Source of the DNA: Bradyrhizobium sp. 164
Lineage (GTDB): Bacteria; Pseudomonadota; Alphaproteobacteria; Rhizobiales; Xanthobacteraceae
Assembly: GCF_023073715.1 (NCBI RefSeq)
Contig: NZ_JADPKA010000095.1
Span: forward strand, 218,701 to 282,700
DNA: 64,000 nucleotides
Direction: 5' to 3'
The notes beneath the pieces were generated by a model. The model was not told the DNA's origin, made no database searches, and worked only from the letters and a program-made list of their open reading frames with translations. The position numbers and the translations under genes were made by a program. Below are positions 26,500 to 35,306 of the stretch, one piece after another. Position 1 is the first letter of the stretch; the number at the start of each line of letters is the position of its first letter.

Positions 26500-27791
26500 G
26501 ACTGATTGAGGCGCAATCCAATCGAGCGCGAATGCGCGTCCAGCCCTTCCGCCTGTCCAAGCGTCATCGCGGCCGGACCTAGCGCACGCAGCTGATCCGG
26601 ACCGCATTTCAGGATCGAGGTGCGCTTGATGAAGTCGTGCACCGACAGGCCCGAGGAGAACCGCGCCGAGCGCGCTGTCGGCAGCACGTGGTTGGAGCCG
26701 CCGACATAATCGCCGATCGCCTCCGGCGTATGCGCACCGAGGAACACCGCACCTGCATTGCGGATCTTCGCGGCGAGCGCATCGGGATCGCTCGTCATGA
26801 TCTCGAGATGCTCGGCGGCGATCGCGTCCGCGAGCGGGATGGCGCCAGCAATATCCTTCACCATGATGATGGCGCCGAAATCGGCCCACGAGGCGCCAGC
26901 GATCGCAGCCCGCGGCAGCGTCTTCAGCTGCGCCGCGACCGCCTTTTCGACCTCGGCGGCAAGCCGCGCGGAATCGGTGATCAGGATCGATTGCGCGCTG
27001 GCATCGTGCTCGGCCTGTGCCAACAGATCCGCGGCGATCCAGTCGGCATTGCCGGTGTCATCGGCGATCACCAGCACCTCGGAGGGACCCGCGATCATGT
27101 CGATGCCGACCTTGCCGAACACCAGCCGCTTTGCGGCGGCGACATAGGCGTTGCCGGGCCCGACGATCTTGGCAACCGGCGCGATCGTCGCGGTGCCGTG
27201 CGCGAGCGCGGCCACGGCCTGTGCGCCGCCAACCCGGTAGATCTCCGTGACGCCGCCGAGATGGGCTGCCGCCAGCACCAGCGGGTTGAGCTTGCCGTCG
27301 GGCGAGGGCACCACCATGACGAGGCGCGCAACGCCGGCGACCTTCGCGGGCACGGCGTTCATCAGCACCGAGGAGGGATAGGCCGCGGTGCCGCCGGGCA
27401 CATAGAGGCCGGCGGATTCGATTGCGGTGTAGCGCCAGCCGAGCTCGACGCCGAGCGGGTCGGTGAAACGTTCGTCCGTCGGAAGCTGGCGGCGGTGATA
27501 GATCTCGATGCGGTCGCGCGCGAGCTTCAGCGCGTCCAGCGTCGCGGCATCACAGGCCTTTGTCGCGGCTTCGATCTCGGCGGCGGTGACGCGCAAGGAG
27601 GCGGCATCCAGCGAAAGCCGGTCGAATTTTTTCGTGGCCTCGAGCAGGGCCGCATCGCCCCGCTTAGCGACGTCGTCGACGATTGCGCGCGCGGCGGCCT
27701 CGACGTCCGCCGAGACCTCGCGCTTGGCGGCGAGGAAGGCCGCGAATCGCTGGTCAAAATCGGCGCTGCTGCGGTCGAGACGAACGGGCAT
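26496..27791 (-). CDS. hisD: histidinol dehydrogenase
   Basis: 431 residues, normal length. It performs the last two steps of histidine biosynthesis (L-histidinol to L-histidine with 2 NAD+). Recognisable segments are YVPGGTAAYPSSVLMNAVPAKVAGV, VGGAQAVAALAHGT, DMIAGPSEVLVIADDTGNADWIAADLLAQAEHD (zinc/substrate His) and GSNHVLPTARSARFSSGLSVHDFIKR. It starts the cluster hisD - UPF0262 - phosphatase - maf - yacG. Confidence 0.97.
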   Translation of the reverse strand: MPVRLDRSSADFDQRFAAFLAAKREVSADVEAAARAIVDDVAKRGDAALLEATKKFDRLSLDAASLRVTAAEIEAATKACDAATLDALKLARDRIEIYHRRQLPTDERFTDPLGVELGWRYTAIESAGLYVPGGTAAYPSSVLMNAVPAKVAGVARLVMVVPSPDGKLNPLVLAAAHLGGVTEIYRVGGAQAVAALAHGTATIAPVAKIVGPGNAYVAAAKRLVFGKVGIDMIAGPSEVLVIADDTGNADWIAADLLAQAEHDASAQSILITDSARLAAEVEKAVAAQLKTLPRAAIAGASWADFGAIIMVKDIAGAIPLADAIAAEHLEIMTSDPDALAAKIRNAGAVFLGAHTPEAIGDYVGGSNHVLPTARSARFSSGLSVHDFIKRTSILKCGPDQLRALGPAAMTLGQAEGLDAHSRSIGLRLNQS

Positions 27792-27895
27792 TTGGCTGGG
27801 CTTCTGGCTGGTCTTTTGGGGCGGATTGGCTCACCCGACCCTGCTCAATGGCGCGGCGGGGAAGCGGCGTCAACCCTTGGGCCGGGTCGTTTCCC

Positions 27896-27933
27896 TCCGC
27901 TGCCGTCCTGGCTTTCGCCAGGACGACAGCGGA
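27896..27933. repeat. inverted repeat/hairpin
   Basis: CCGCTGCCGTCCTGGC and GCCAGGACGACAGCGG form a long hairpin around a TTTC loop between DUF2948 and hisD. No T-run follows on either strand, so it is classed as a palindromic repeat and not as a terminator. Confidence 0.65.
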
Positions 27934-27957
27934 ATGCGTTGGCTTGGCATGCCATTC

Positions 27958-28401
27958 TCACCCCTCGATCCCCGGGCCCGCCCCCAGCGCGTCCGCCCCG
28001 AGGTCGGTCAGCTCGCATTCCAGGCATTCGACGTCGAGGCGGATGGCGCCGCCCTGGGCGAACAGAAGCAGGGCACTGCCGCCGGGCTCCTCGTTGCGGC
28101 CACCCTGGGGGTGAAACTCGATGCCGACGAGGTCCAGCACCTTGTCCGGTGCGGCGAGGTCGATGTTGCGCGACTTGCAGGCAAGCACGCGGTCGAAGCG
28201 GAGCGCGGCGACCAGCCGGCGCGGCTCGGTCTCGCCTTCCAGCGTCTGCTCCCAGTCGAGCCGGCTCATGCCGACGACAAGCCGCTTCTCGCTCTGCCGC
28301 CAGATGATGTCGGAGGCCTGGACACGGGCGTCCTGGACATGGGTCGAGATGACAGCGAGATCGTCGGCGTCAAGTGCGATCAGTTTGAGCTGGGGAGACA
28401 T
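27958..28401 (-). CDS. DUF2948 protein
   Basis: 147 residues, soluble. The start LKLIALDADDLAVISTHVQDA and the middle RLVAALRFDRVLACKSRNIDL are typical of DUF2948, an alphaproteobacterial family of unknown function encoded just upstream of hisD, as here. In many relatives murA precedes it; murA is not in this window. Confidence 0.9.
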   Translation of the reverse strand: MSPQLKLIALDADDLAVISTHVQDARVQASDIIWRQSEKRLVVGMSRLDWEQTLEGETEPRRLVAALRFDRVLACKSRNIDLAAPDKVLDLVGIEFHPQGGRNEEPGGSALLLFAQGGAIRLDVECLECELTDLGADALGAGPGIEG

Positions 28402-28619
28402 CGCCGACGCTTCTCCTTCAAGGGCGGACGGGACTCAACGCGCGCGAGCGCCGAACTTTCCGCACCAAACTAACTGCGCGGCGGACTAGAGGCTATTGAT
28501 ATCCTCCGTTTTCAGCATCTTCGCGGATACCTCTGCCGCGCGACGCGGGTCATGGCGCGGTCGATCTGCTCGGCTCGAGGTGACGAGCGATGGTGAGATC
28601 CGGCGGAGCACGCGAAGCT

Positions 28620-29444
28620 TCACTCCCTGAAGAACGCCAGGAGGTCCGCGTTGATGGTCTCGGCGTGCGTGGTCGGCATGCCGTGGGGGAAGCCTTTGTA
28701 GGTCTTGAGGATGCCTTTTTTTAACAGCTTGGCCGACAGCGGCGCGGAATCGGCGTAAGGCACGATCTGGTCGTCGTCGCCGTGCATGACCAGCACCGGC
28801 ACGTTGATCTTCTTCAGGTCCTCGGTGAAGTCGGTCTGCGAGAACGCGACGATGCCGTCGTAATGCGCTTTTGCGCCGCCCATCATGCCCTGGCGCCACC
28901 AGTTCTGGATCACCGCTTCCGACGGCTTTGCGCCGGGACGATTGTAGCCATAGAACGGGCCGGCGGGCAGGTCGCGATAGAATTGCGTGCGGCTGGCCGC
29001 GAGTTGCGCCTGGAGGTCGTCGAACACGCTCTTCGGCAGGCCGCCGGGATTGGCCGCGGTCTGCACCATCAGCGGCGGCACTGCGGCCAGGATCGCCGCT
29101 TTCGCGACGCGGCTCTCGCCGTGGCGCGCGATGTAGTGCACGACCTCGCCGCCACCGGTGGAGTGGCCGACATGGAAGGCGTTCTTGAGGTCGAGATGGG
29201 CGGTCAGCGCGGCAAGGTCGTCGGCGTAATGATCCATGTCGTGGCCGTCGGCGACCTGCGCCGAGCGGCCGTGGCCGCGGCGGTCATGCGCGATGACGCG
29301 GTAGCCATGCGAGACGAAGAACAACATCTGCGCGTCCCAGTCGTCGGCCGAGAGCGGCCAGCCATGACTGAACACGATCGGCTGGCCCGAGCCCCAATCC
29401 TTGTAGAAGATCGCGACGCCGTCTTTGGTGGTGATGGTGGGCAT
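28620..29444 (-). CDS. alpha/beta hydrolase (non-haem chloroperoxidase-like)
   Basis: 274 residues from the ATG at 29444. It begins with TTKDGVAIFYKDWGSGQPIVFSHGWPLSADDWD (oxyanion hole HGWP), has the nucleophile elbow GHSTGGG (Ser), the acid in VMHGDDDQIVPY, and the base in FPHGMPTTH. This is the typical set of the arylesterase/non-haem haloperoxidase group. Natural substrate unknown. Stands 19 bases after a membrane protein gene in the same direction. Confidence 0.92.
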   Translation of the reverse strand: MPTITTKDGVAIFYKDWGSGQPIVFSHGWPLSADDWDAQMLFFVSHGYRVIAHDRRGHGRSAQVADGHDMDHYADDLAALTAHLDLKNAFHVGHSTGGGEVVHYIARHGESRVAKAAILAAVPPLMVQTAANPGGLPKSVFDDLQAQLAASRTQFYRDLPAGPFYGYNRPGAKPSEAVIQNWWRQGMMGGAKAHYDGIVAFSQTDFTEDLKKINVPVLVMHGDDDQIVPYADSAPLSAKLLKKGILKTYKGFPHGMPTTHAETINADLLAFFRE

Positions 29445-29463
29445 TGCTAGGCTCCTTGAACGA

Positions 29464-29973
29464 TCAGGCAAACGCCATCGGCCTGAAGCGGCGCCAGGCG
29501 CCGATGGTGAGCAGCACGAAGAACACCAGCACGATGCCCTGCACCACCGCGAACACCGGACCCGACGGTGGCGCCGGCGGCACGGCGGGCGCGAGCGCGG
29601 CGAGCGCCGGCACCTTCAGGAACGACTGGATGACCAGCACGAAGACGTTGAAATAGAGCGAGACCATCGCGGTCACGATATAGACCGGGCGCCAGGCACC
29701 TGCGAGCTTCATCCCGTAGAGCGCGATGCAGGCGATCGCGAGCAGCAACAGCGAGATGATGCCGATGACGTGCGACGGCAGCAGCTTCTCGAACGGAAAC
29801 AGGAAGCCGGTCGCGCTGGTCAGGATCGTGAACAGCAGGAAGATCGCGGTGAGGCCCGGCATCGACTTCGAGCCGAGCAGGCCGAACATCACGACGAGGC
29901 CCGCGACGATGGCAATCAGGCTGATGACGACATGGATCATCGTAAAGGCGGACAGGCTCAACCCAAGCACCAT
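29464..29973 (-). CDS. four-to-five-TM membrane protein, unknown function
   Basis: 169 residues with about four or five hydrophobic segments, the last followed by AWRRFRPM. A proline-rich loop (PAVPPAPPSGP) precedes the last segment. No family is recognised beyond resemblance to small DoxX-sized membrane proteins. Its stop is 19 bases from the hydrolase start, so they are probably co-transcribed. Confidence 0.75.
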   Translation of the reverse strand: MVLGLSLSAFTMIHVVISLIAIVAGLVVMFGLLGSKSMPGLTAIFLLFTILTSATGFLFPFEKLLPSHVIGIISLLLLAIACIALYGMKLAGAWRPVYIVTAMVSLYFNVFVLVIQSFLKVPALAALAPAVPPAPPSGPVFAVVQGIVLVFFVLLTIGAWRRFRPMAFA

Positions 29974-30171
29974 GACGTCTCTCCTACGTGTCCAGCATTG
30001 AGATCAGGCGATTGATATTACGGTCCTCATCGGATTGCCACATGCGATGGCGCCGCACATGCCCCCCGAGCCATGCGCCATCGTGCGAAGTGACAAACGC
30101 GTGCTCGGATTTTTTGCAGCGCTGTCACAAACGACAGCAGGTTTTCGACGAACTTGAATCATCTTCGGCAA

Positions 30172-30205
30172 GAGCGGCCCGCGATATGTGGGCCGCCCTT
30201 GCGCG
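30172..30205 (-). terminator. possible terminator hairpin after EthD gene
   Basis: GGCGGCCCACATATCGCGGGCCGC on the - strand, just after the EthD stop, followed by a short TCTTG and no long T-run. The stem is strong; termination is plausible but not certain. Confidence 0.5.
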
Positions 30206-30209
30206 TGGT

Positions 30210-30518
30210 TCACACTTCCTTGGTGTCGAAGATCAGCAGGTCGGCGCCGCCGCTGGCGAATTTCGGCACGTCGCCCGCTGCCGCCTTGCCTTCTGCGCTG
30301 CCGAATGCCGCCTGGATGGCGGCCACGCTGTCGAAAGTGAGAATTGCGACGAGGTGGACTCCGGAAGGACCAGCGGGAGAGCCGACCGGGCCGGTGCTGA
30401 CCGCGTACTTCTTCAAGCCGGGCAGTTTCTTGGCAAGCGGAATGTGGGTCTCGGCATAATGCTTGTCGAAGGCCGCAGCATCCTTGGGCGTCTTGTAGAG
30501 GACGACGAGTTCAGCCAT
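30210..30518 (-). CDS. EthD-family protein
   Basis: 102 residues with a dimeric ferredoxin-like barrel. MAELVVLYKTPKDAAAFDKHYAETHIPLAKKLPGLKKY is the family signature (HYAETHIPLAKKLPGL). The family was named for ethyl tert-butyl ether degradation, but most members have unknown substrates. Downstream of a palindromic repeat that separates it from the flavoprotein gene. Confidence 0.9.
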   Translation of the reverse strand: MAELVVLYKTPKDAAAFDKHYAETHIPLAKKLPGLKKYAVSTGPVGSPAGPSGVHLVAILTFDSVAAIQAAFGSAEGKAAAGDVPKFASGGADLLIFDTKEV

Positions 30519-30550
30519 TTAGTCCTCCCTGTGAAACTTGTTGTGTTTAG

Positions 30551-30664
30551 ATCCTCATGGTGAGGAGCGTGCGAAGCACGCGTCTCGAACCATGAAGGCC
30601 CGGCTGTGACAGCTGGGCCTCGATCCTTCGAGACGCCGCTGTCGCGGCTCCTCAGGATGAGGGG
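30551..30664. repeat. palindromic intergenic repeat 'atcctcatggtgaggagc'
   Basis: The outer arms atcctcatggtgaggagc and gctcctcaggatgagg pair across about 80 bases, with inner arms cgcgtctcgaaccatgaaggccc and gggcctcgatccttcgagacg. This is the large palindrome that is frequent in Bradyrhizobium-type genomes. Confidence 0.75.
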
Positions 30665-30720
30665 ATAGTCCGCGGGATGTCGCACGATGACAACCCATAT
30701 TCCGCTTGTCTTCTGCTTGC

Positions 30721-32427
30721 CTAAAGCGCCGGTTTTGCGGCGTCGCCGAGATAGCCGTGCAGGGAGGCCACGACCTGCGCGCCTTCGCCGATAGCGCCGC
30801 CGACGCGCTTGACCGAGCCGGAGCGGACGTCGCCGACGGCATAGACGCCGGGCACGGAGGTCTCGAGCGGCGCCACCAGCCGGCCCTGGTTCTGCTCGGA
30901 CTGCGCGCCGGTCACGATGAAGCCGCCGCGGTCGAGCGTGACGCCGCAGCCGTCGAGCCAATTGGTGGCGGGATCGGCGCCGACGAACAGAAAGAGATTG
31001 CGGATCTCGGCAGAATCCTCGTCATCGGAAAGCCGGCTCTTCCAGCGGATGCGGCGCAGCAGCGAGGCCTCGTCGCCTTCGAGCGCGGTGATCTCGGTGT
31101 TGAACATCAATTCGATGTTCGGCGTCGCTTCGATGCGTTCGATCAGATAGCGCGACATGCTGGCGCCCAGGCCGCCGCCGCGGATGATCATCAAGACCTT
31201 CTTTGCATGCCCTGACAGGAACACGGCGGCCTGGCCGGCCGAATTGCCGGCACCGACCAGCGCCACCTCCTCGCCGGCGCAGAGCCGCGCCTCGACAGGA
31301 GATGCCCAGTACCAGACGCCGCGTCCCTCGAACTTGTCGAGGTTCTCGATCTCGGGCCGGCGATAACGTGCGCCGCTCGCGACCACCACCGCGCGTGACC
31401 GCAATGTGTCGCCGCAATCCAGCGCCAGCGCGAACGTACCGGCGCTGCGCGAGCAGTCCAGCGACTTCACCGACATTGGGATCATGATCTCGGCGCCGAA
31501 TTTCTGCGCCTGGGTGAAGGCGCGACCCGCAAGCGCCTGGCCCGAGATGCCGGTTGGAAAGCCCAGATAATTCTCGATGCGCGCGCTGGCGCCGGCCTGG
31601 CCGCCGAAGGCGCGGGTGTCGAGCACGGCGACGGACAGCCCTTCGGACGCCGCGTAGACCGCCGTCGCAAGGCCTGCCGGTCCACAGCCGACGATCGCGA
31701 CGTCGTAGATGCGGTCATCCTTCGCCCCGCCGATCATGCCGATGGCGCGGCCAAGCGCGGTTTCGCTGGGGTTGCGCAGCACGGTGCCGTCGGCGGTGAC
31801 GACGAGCGGCCAATCCTCCGGCTCGGGCGAATAGCGCGCGATGATCTCGGCGGCGTCATGCTCGCTATTGGGGTCGAGCAGATGATGCGGCTGGCCGTTG
31901 CGGGTGAGAAAGCCTTGCAGGCGCACCACGCCGGCGGAGTTCGACGAACCGATCAACACGGGGCCGCCAATGCCGCCCTGGATCAGGCTGACCCGGCGCA
32001 GGATCAGCGCGCGCATGATGCGCTCGCCAAGCTCGGCTTCGGCCACCAGCAGCGCGCGCAGCCGGTCCGGGCGTACCAGCAGCACCTCGACTTCGCTCTC
32101 GGCGCGTCCGTCGACCAGCGCCGGCCGTCCCGAGAGCTGGCCGAGCTCGGCGAGGAATTGCCCCGGCCCCTGATCGATCACCGGCGTGACGTGGCCGAGC
32201 CCGTCGCGCTGGGTGATGGCAACGTGGCCAGACAGCACGACGAACATGCCGGGCCCGGGCTTGCCGGTCTCGAACAGGAACTCGCCGTCGGCATAGCTGC
32301 GGACCTCGCCGAAATGCCTGATACGCGCGATCTCGGCTGATGCCAGCGTCGGAAAGGTCTGCTCGGGACGGGTAAACCGCGAGATCAGCGCGTCGCGGTC
32401 GGTTCGTTGCTGTCCGTCCTGCCCCAT
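30721..32427 (-). CDS. cyclic-nucleotide-binding domain fused to thioredoxin-reductase-like flavoprotein
   Basis: 568 residues if the ATG at 32427 is used; ATGs four and seven codons upstream are also possible. Residues about 30-150 are a cNMP-binding (CRP-like) sensor (FGEVRSYADGEFLFETGKPGPGMFVVLSGHVAI). A linker precedes a TrxR-like FAD/NAD module with GCGPAGLATAVYAASEGL and GAGNSAGQAAVFL. The CxxC redox pair of thioredoxin reductase, expected between FAD and NAD domains, is replaced by ASPV in WYWASPVEARLC, so it cannot reduce thioredoxin in the usual way. It may be a ligand-gated oxidoreductase. Confidence 0.9.
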   Translation of the reverse strand: MGQDGQQRTDRDALISRFTRPEQTFPTLASAEIARIRHFGEVRSYADGEFLFETGKPGPGMFVVLSGHVAITQRDGLGHVTPVIDQGPGQFLAELGQLSGRPALVDGRAESEVEVLLVRPDRLRALLVAEAELGERIMRALILRRVSLIQGGIGGPVLIGSSNSAGVVRLQGFLTRNGQPHHLLDPNSEHDAAEIIARYSPEPEDWPLVVTADGTVLRNPSETALGRAIGMIGGAKDDRIYDVAIVGCGPAGLATAVYAASEGLSVAVLDTRAFGGQAGASARIENYLGFPTGISGQALAGRAFTQAQKFGAEIMIPMSVKSLDCSRSAGTFALALDCGDTLRSRAVVVASGARYRRPEIENLDKFEGRGVWYWASPVEARLCAGEEVALVGAGNSAGQAAVFLSGHAKKVLMIIRGGGLGASMSRYLIERIEATPNIELMFNTEITALEGDEASLLRRIRWKSRLSDDEDSAEIRNLFLFVGADPATNWLDGCGVTLDRGGFIVTGAQSEQNQGRLVAPLETSVPGVYAVGDVRSGSVKRVGGAIGEGAQVVASLHGYLGDAAKPAL

Positions 32428-32466
32428 TGCCACTTCCATGCACTCCAAAATGTTAGCCGTCGGCCT

Positions 32467-32649
32467 TCAACTGCCGGTCTTGCCGGCGGTCCCCTTACCC
32501 AGGGAATCATCATCGTTCTGCGACGGCTCGGTCCTTGCGGCGCGTTCGCGCGCCTGCACCTTCCGCCGCTTCAGGTTTTCGCGCAGCGCCGATTTCAGCC
32601 GGTCCTGCCGGGGATCAGCGGCCCGCGTCTTGTCAGTCTCGTCGCTCAT
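32467..32649 (-). CDS. small basic protein, unknown function
   Basis: 60 residues, highly charged (ADPRQDRLKSALRENLKRRKVQARERAA), probably helical. Similar short proteins with RLKxALRENLKRRKxQAR occur in Bradyrhizobium as far as I recall. A short intergenic region separates it from the flavoprotein gene downstream. Function unknown. Confidence 0.6.
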   Translation of the reverse strand: MSDETDKTRAADPRQDRLKSALRENLKRRKVQARERAARTEPSQNDDDSLGKGTAGKTGS

Positions 32650-32965
32650 CGTGGCCCATCACGTTGTCGGCGGCAGGATGCCACCGAATGACGACATCTC
32701 AAGAGGTACAAGAGGCCGGCGCAACGAAGCCAGCGAGATTTGGTCGAATTCGAGGGCGGGACCAACTGGCCAGATGGCGGGGGCTCGCCGGCAGAAAAAT
32801 CACCCCAAAATCGGTCATTTCTGGGCAATAAGGCCGCCTCGGTCGGACAACCGCGCCGATTTTCTCGATTTGGCAGAGCCGGCAAGCTTGCACATGAGGG
32901 GCCCTTGTGGCATCCATCGCCCCGCTTGGCGGGCCCGGTGGCGGCCCGATTCTGTGCCAGCATCT

Positions 32966-33040
<75 letters not shown>

Positions 33041-33112
33041 TCCATCCTATTGGATGCATTGATTTTCTTGAAATTTCGGTCCTGAGTGCCACACGAAAGT
33101 GCCACACAGACC

Positions 33113-34759
33113 ATGGTTTCTCTGAAGTTTTCAATGTCCAAGCGTGCCGGTTCGACCGTTCCCCAATTCCGAATTCGTGTCCCTACCAAGATCGTGGATC
33201 GGCTACGCGGCAAGCGCGTGTTGCTCAGCATCAGTCCTCCCGACGACTATCCGTTCGTCCGGACGGTGACGATCGGAAGCGACGTGTCGTTTAGTCTTGG
33301 AACGGACGACAGGACAGTTGCTGAGGCACGGCAGGCCAACGCCCTAGATCATCTTCGACGACTGTTCGATCTCACTGAAGCAGCCCCCATCAGCCTCAGT
33401 CACAAAGACATGGTTGCGTTGAGCGGGGAAACGTACCGGCTCTACCAGGAGATTCACCGCGACAATCCCGGCGAACCTGACGCATGGATGTACCACAAGG
33501 CGCTTAGCCGCGCGGCGCTCGAAGGTCGCATTAGAAATCCACCCGCAGCTGCGCTGATGCCGAACGAGGTGAACACCGTGATCGAGTTGTTTGGGACCGA
33601 GGATCTGACTGCGGCTATCAACGCCCTCCCAGCCCATCAACATGACGCGCTAGAAGATCGGTTCGGCCTGCTCGCGGACTGGGTGCTGATCCGACAGCGC
33701 ATACACCTAAACCCGGATGATCGGGGGCGCTTCCTGCGTCTTGTCGGAACGGCCAGCCTCGACGCCGGCTGGCAGCTCCGGCGCAACGCGGAAGGCGACT
33801 ACAGTCCCGATCCGAAGGCGCTGCGCTTCCCACCGGTCGAAAGTGTGACTGCCATCAAGCCACGGCAGACCCTCACCGGCTTACTCGACCTCTGGTGGGC
33901 TGAGGCGAAGGCGACCGGCCGTAGTCAGAACACCTACGATACTTACAGAGGCGCTATCGATCGGCTGGTTAAGCACCTTGGTCATGATGATGCAAACCGA
34001 GTGACGGACCAGGACATGCTCGCGTTCAAAGACGCCCGTCTGAAGGTCGTGACGGCCAAGACGCTGAAGGACGGTGATCTGCCAGGGATCAAATCCGTGT
34101 TTAGCTGGGCCGTAGACAATCGGAAGCTGACGAACAACCCGGCTGATGCGATCAAGGTCAAAGCTGAAAAGAAAATCCGGACTCGGTCGAAAGGCTTCAC
34201 GGACCAGGAGGCCAGCGCGATCTTCAACGCATGCCTCGCGTATGTGCAGAAGCCGAAAGAAGACGCGAGAACCGCCGCCGCTAAACGGTGGGCACCTCTG
34301 ATCGCCTGCTACACCGGCTGTCGGATTGCGGAGGCGCTACAGCTTCGCAAAGAAGATATTCGCGAGGAGTCAGGCCACCATGTTTTTGACCTGAATCCAC
34401 TTGCTGGCAGCATTAAGACCGGGACTTACCGGCTCGTCCCGATCCACCCGCACCTGATCCAGCTTGGGTTCCTGCGTTTCGTCGCCGACTCGGATAGTGG
34501 CCCCCTCTTTGCCAAAGGCAGTTACAAACGTGTTGTTGACTTCGTTCGAACAGTCGTCACCGACGAACGGATCCAGCCTAACCACGCATGGCGGCACCGC
34601 CTCAAGTCCGTCAGCCGCAACCTTGGATTTGATCCAAGAGTCGTTGACGCGATCCAAGGTCACGCGCCACGAACGTCCAGTGACGACTACGGCGATGTTT
34701 CGGTTGTTGCCATGGCTCGCATCATCAACGACATTCCTCGGATCGCGGTCAGCCCGTGA
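33113..34759 (+). CDS. int: tyrosine recombinase/integrase of the island
   Basis: 548 residues from the ATG at 33113 (an alternative is 33134). N-terminal about 260 residues are a long specific domain, followed by a SAM-like core-binding domain (LLDLWWAEAKATGRSQNTYDTYRGAIDRLVKHLG) and the catalytic domain. Active-site residues visible are R404 in YTGCRIAEALQL, H491 and R494 in NHAWRHRLKS, the GHAPR histidine near 516 and the nucleophile Y526 in SDDYGD. It should recombine the island into and out of the adjacent tRNA-Thr. No sign of truncation. Confidence 0.94.
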   Translation: MVSLKFSMSKRAGSTVPQFRIRVPTKIVDRLRGKRVLLSISPPDDYPFVRTVTIGSDVSFSLGTDDRTVAEARQANALDHLRRLFDLTEAAPISLSHKDMVALSGETYRLYQEIHRDNPGEPDAWMYHKALSRAALEGRIRNPPAAALMPNEVNTVIELFGTEDLTAAINALPAHQHDALEDRFGLLADWVLIRQRIHLNPDDRGRFLRLVGTASLDAGWQLRRNAEGDYSPDPKALRFPPVESVTAIKPRQTLTGLLDLWWAEAKATGRSQNTYDTYRGAIDRLVKHLGHDDANRVTDQDMLAFKDARLKVVTAKTLKDGDLPGIKSVFSWAVDNRKLTNNPADAIKVKAEKKIRTRSKGFTDQEASAIFNACLAYVQKPKEDARTAAAKRWAPLIACYTGCRIAEALQLRKEDIREESGHHVFDLNPLAGSIKTGTYRLVPIHPHLIQLGFLRFVADSDSGPLFAKGSYKRVVDFVRTVVTDERIQPNHAWRHRLKSVSRNLGFDPRVVDAIQGHAPRTSSDDYGDVSVVAMARIINDIPRIAVSP

Positions 34760-34802
34760 TGCTTCTTCGAAACAGGGGCCGACCCGGCCGATTCCCATTG
34801 AG

Positions 34803-35165
34803 TCATTCGGGCCTCTTGCGCGGCCTCCCCGTAAACAACTCCGCAAGGTCTGGTGGTGCTCCGACCTTCAAAATGCTCCGCCTACGCGGCTTCCCGGTCA
34901 AAAGCTTCAGCTCCGAAGAGGCGCCCAGCTGGCGCGACTTCCTGGATTTAGGTAGTCGCGTCTCTCGGGCAGCTGGTGGCCGCATACTTTCCCAGATGGC
35001 CAAGATGTCGGCGTCAGAGAAGCGATAGAGGCGGCCCATTCGAGTGTAGAAGTCGGTACCCCGAATTAAGTCGGATAGTTTCTGCCGGCTTATTCTGAGC
35101 TTCTTGCAAACCTCGTCGAACGTGAAGACCTCGCCGAGTCTTCCGTCACCGCTTCGTTGATCCAT
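34803..35165 (-). CDS. AlpA/excisionase-like helix-turn-helix protein
   Basis: 120 residues. The N-terminal EVFTFDEVCKKLRISRQKLSDLIRGTDFYTRMGRLYRFSDADILAIWE is the winged HTH of MerR/AlpA/Xis-type small regulators. The C-terminal half is basic with RKSRQLGASSELKLLTGKPRRRSI. Its place, convergent to and just after the integrase, supports a role in excision or integrase regulation. Confidence 0.8.
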   Translation of the reverse strand: MDQRSGDGRLGEVFTFDEVCKKLRISRQKLSDLIRGTDFYTRMGRLYRFSDADILAIWESMRPPAARETRLPKSRKSRQLGASSELKLLTGKPRRRSILKVGAPPDLAELFTGRPRKRPE

Positions 35166-35306
35166 CCAAACGCCCTTCCGCTACAATGACAGTCTTATGC
35201 TGTGGCAGAACGACATTTGCAGTTCAAGACCGCGCCCCGTTTGCATTTGAGCAAGAGCGACGCTCCCTCGAGAAAGACGCCGGCCCGTAGGCCGGCTTCG
35301 CTGCGA

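Noticed and set aside
33041..33112. Small RNA or gene between the tRNA-Thr and integrase
   Set aside because: Only 72 bases, with no hairpin followed by a T-run and no ribosome site; it is most likely the attachment and promoter region.
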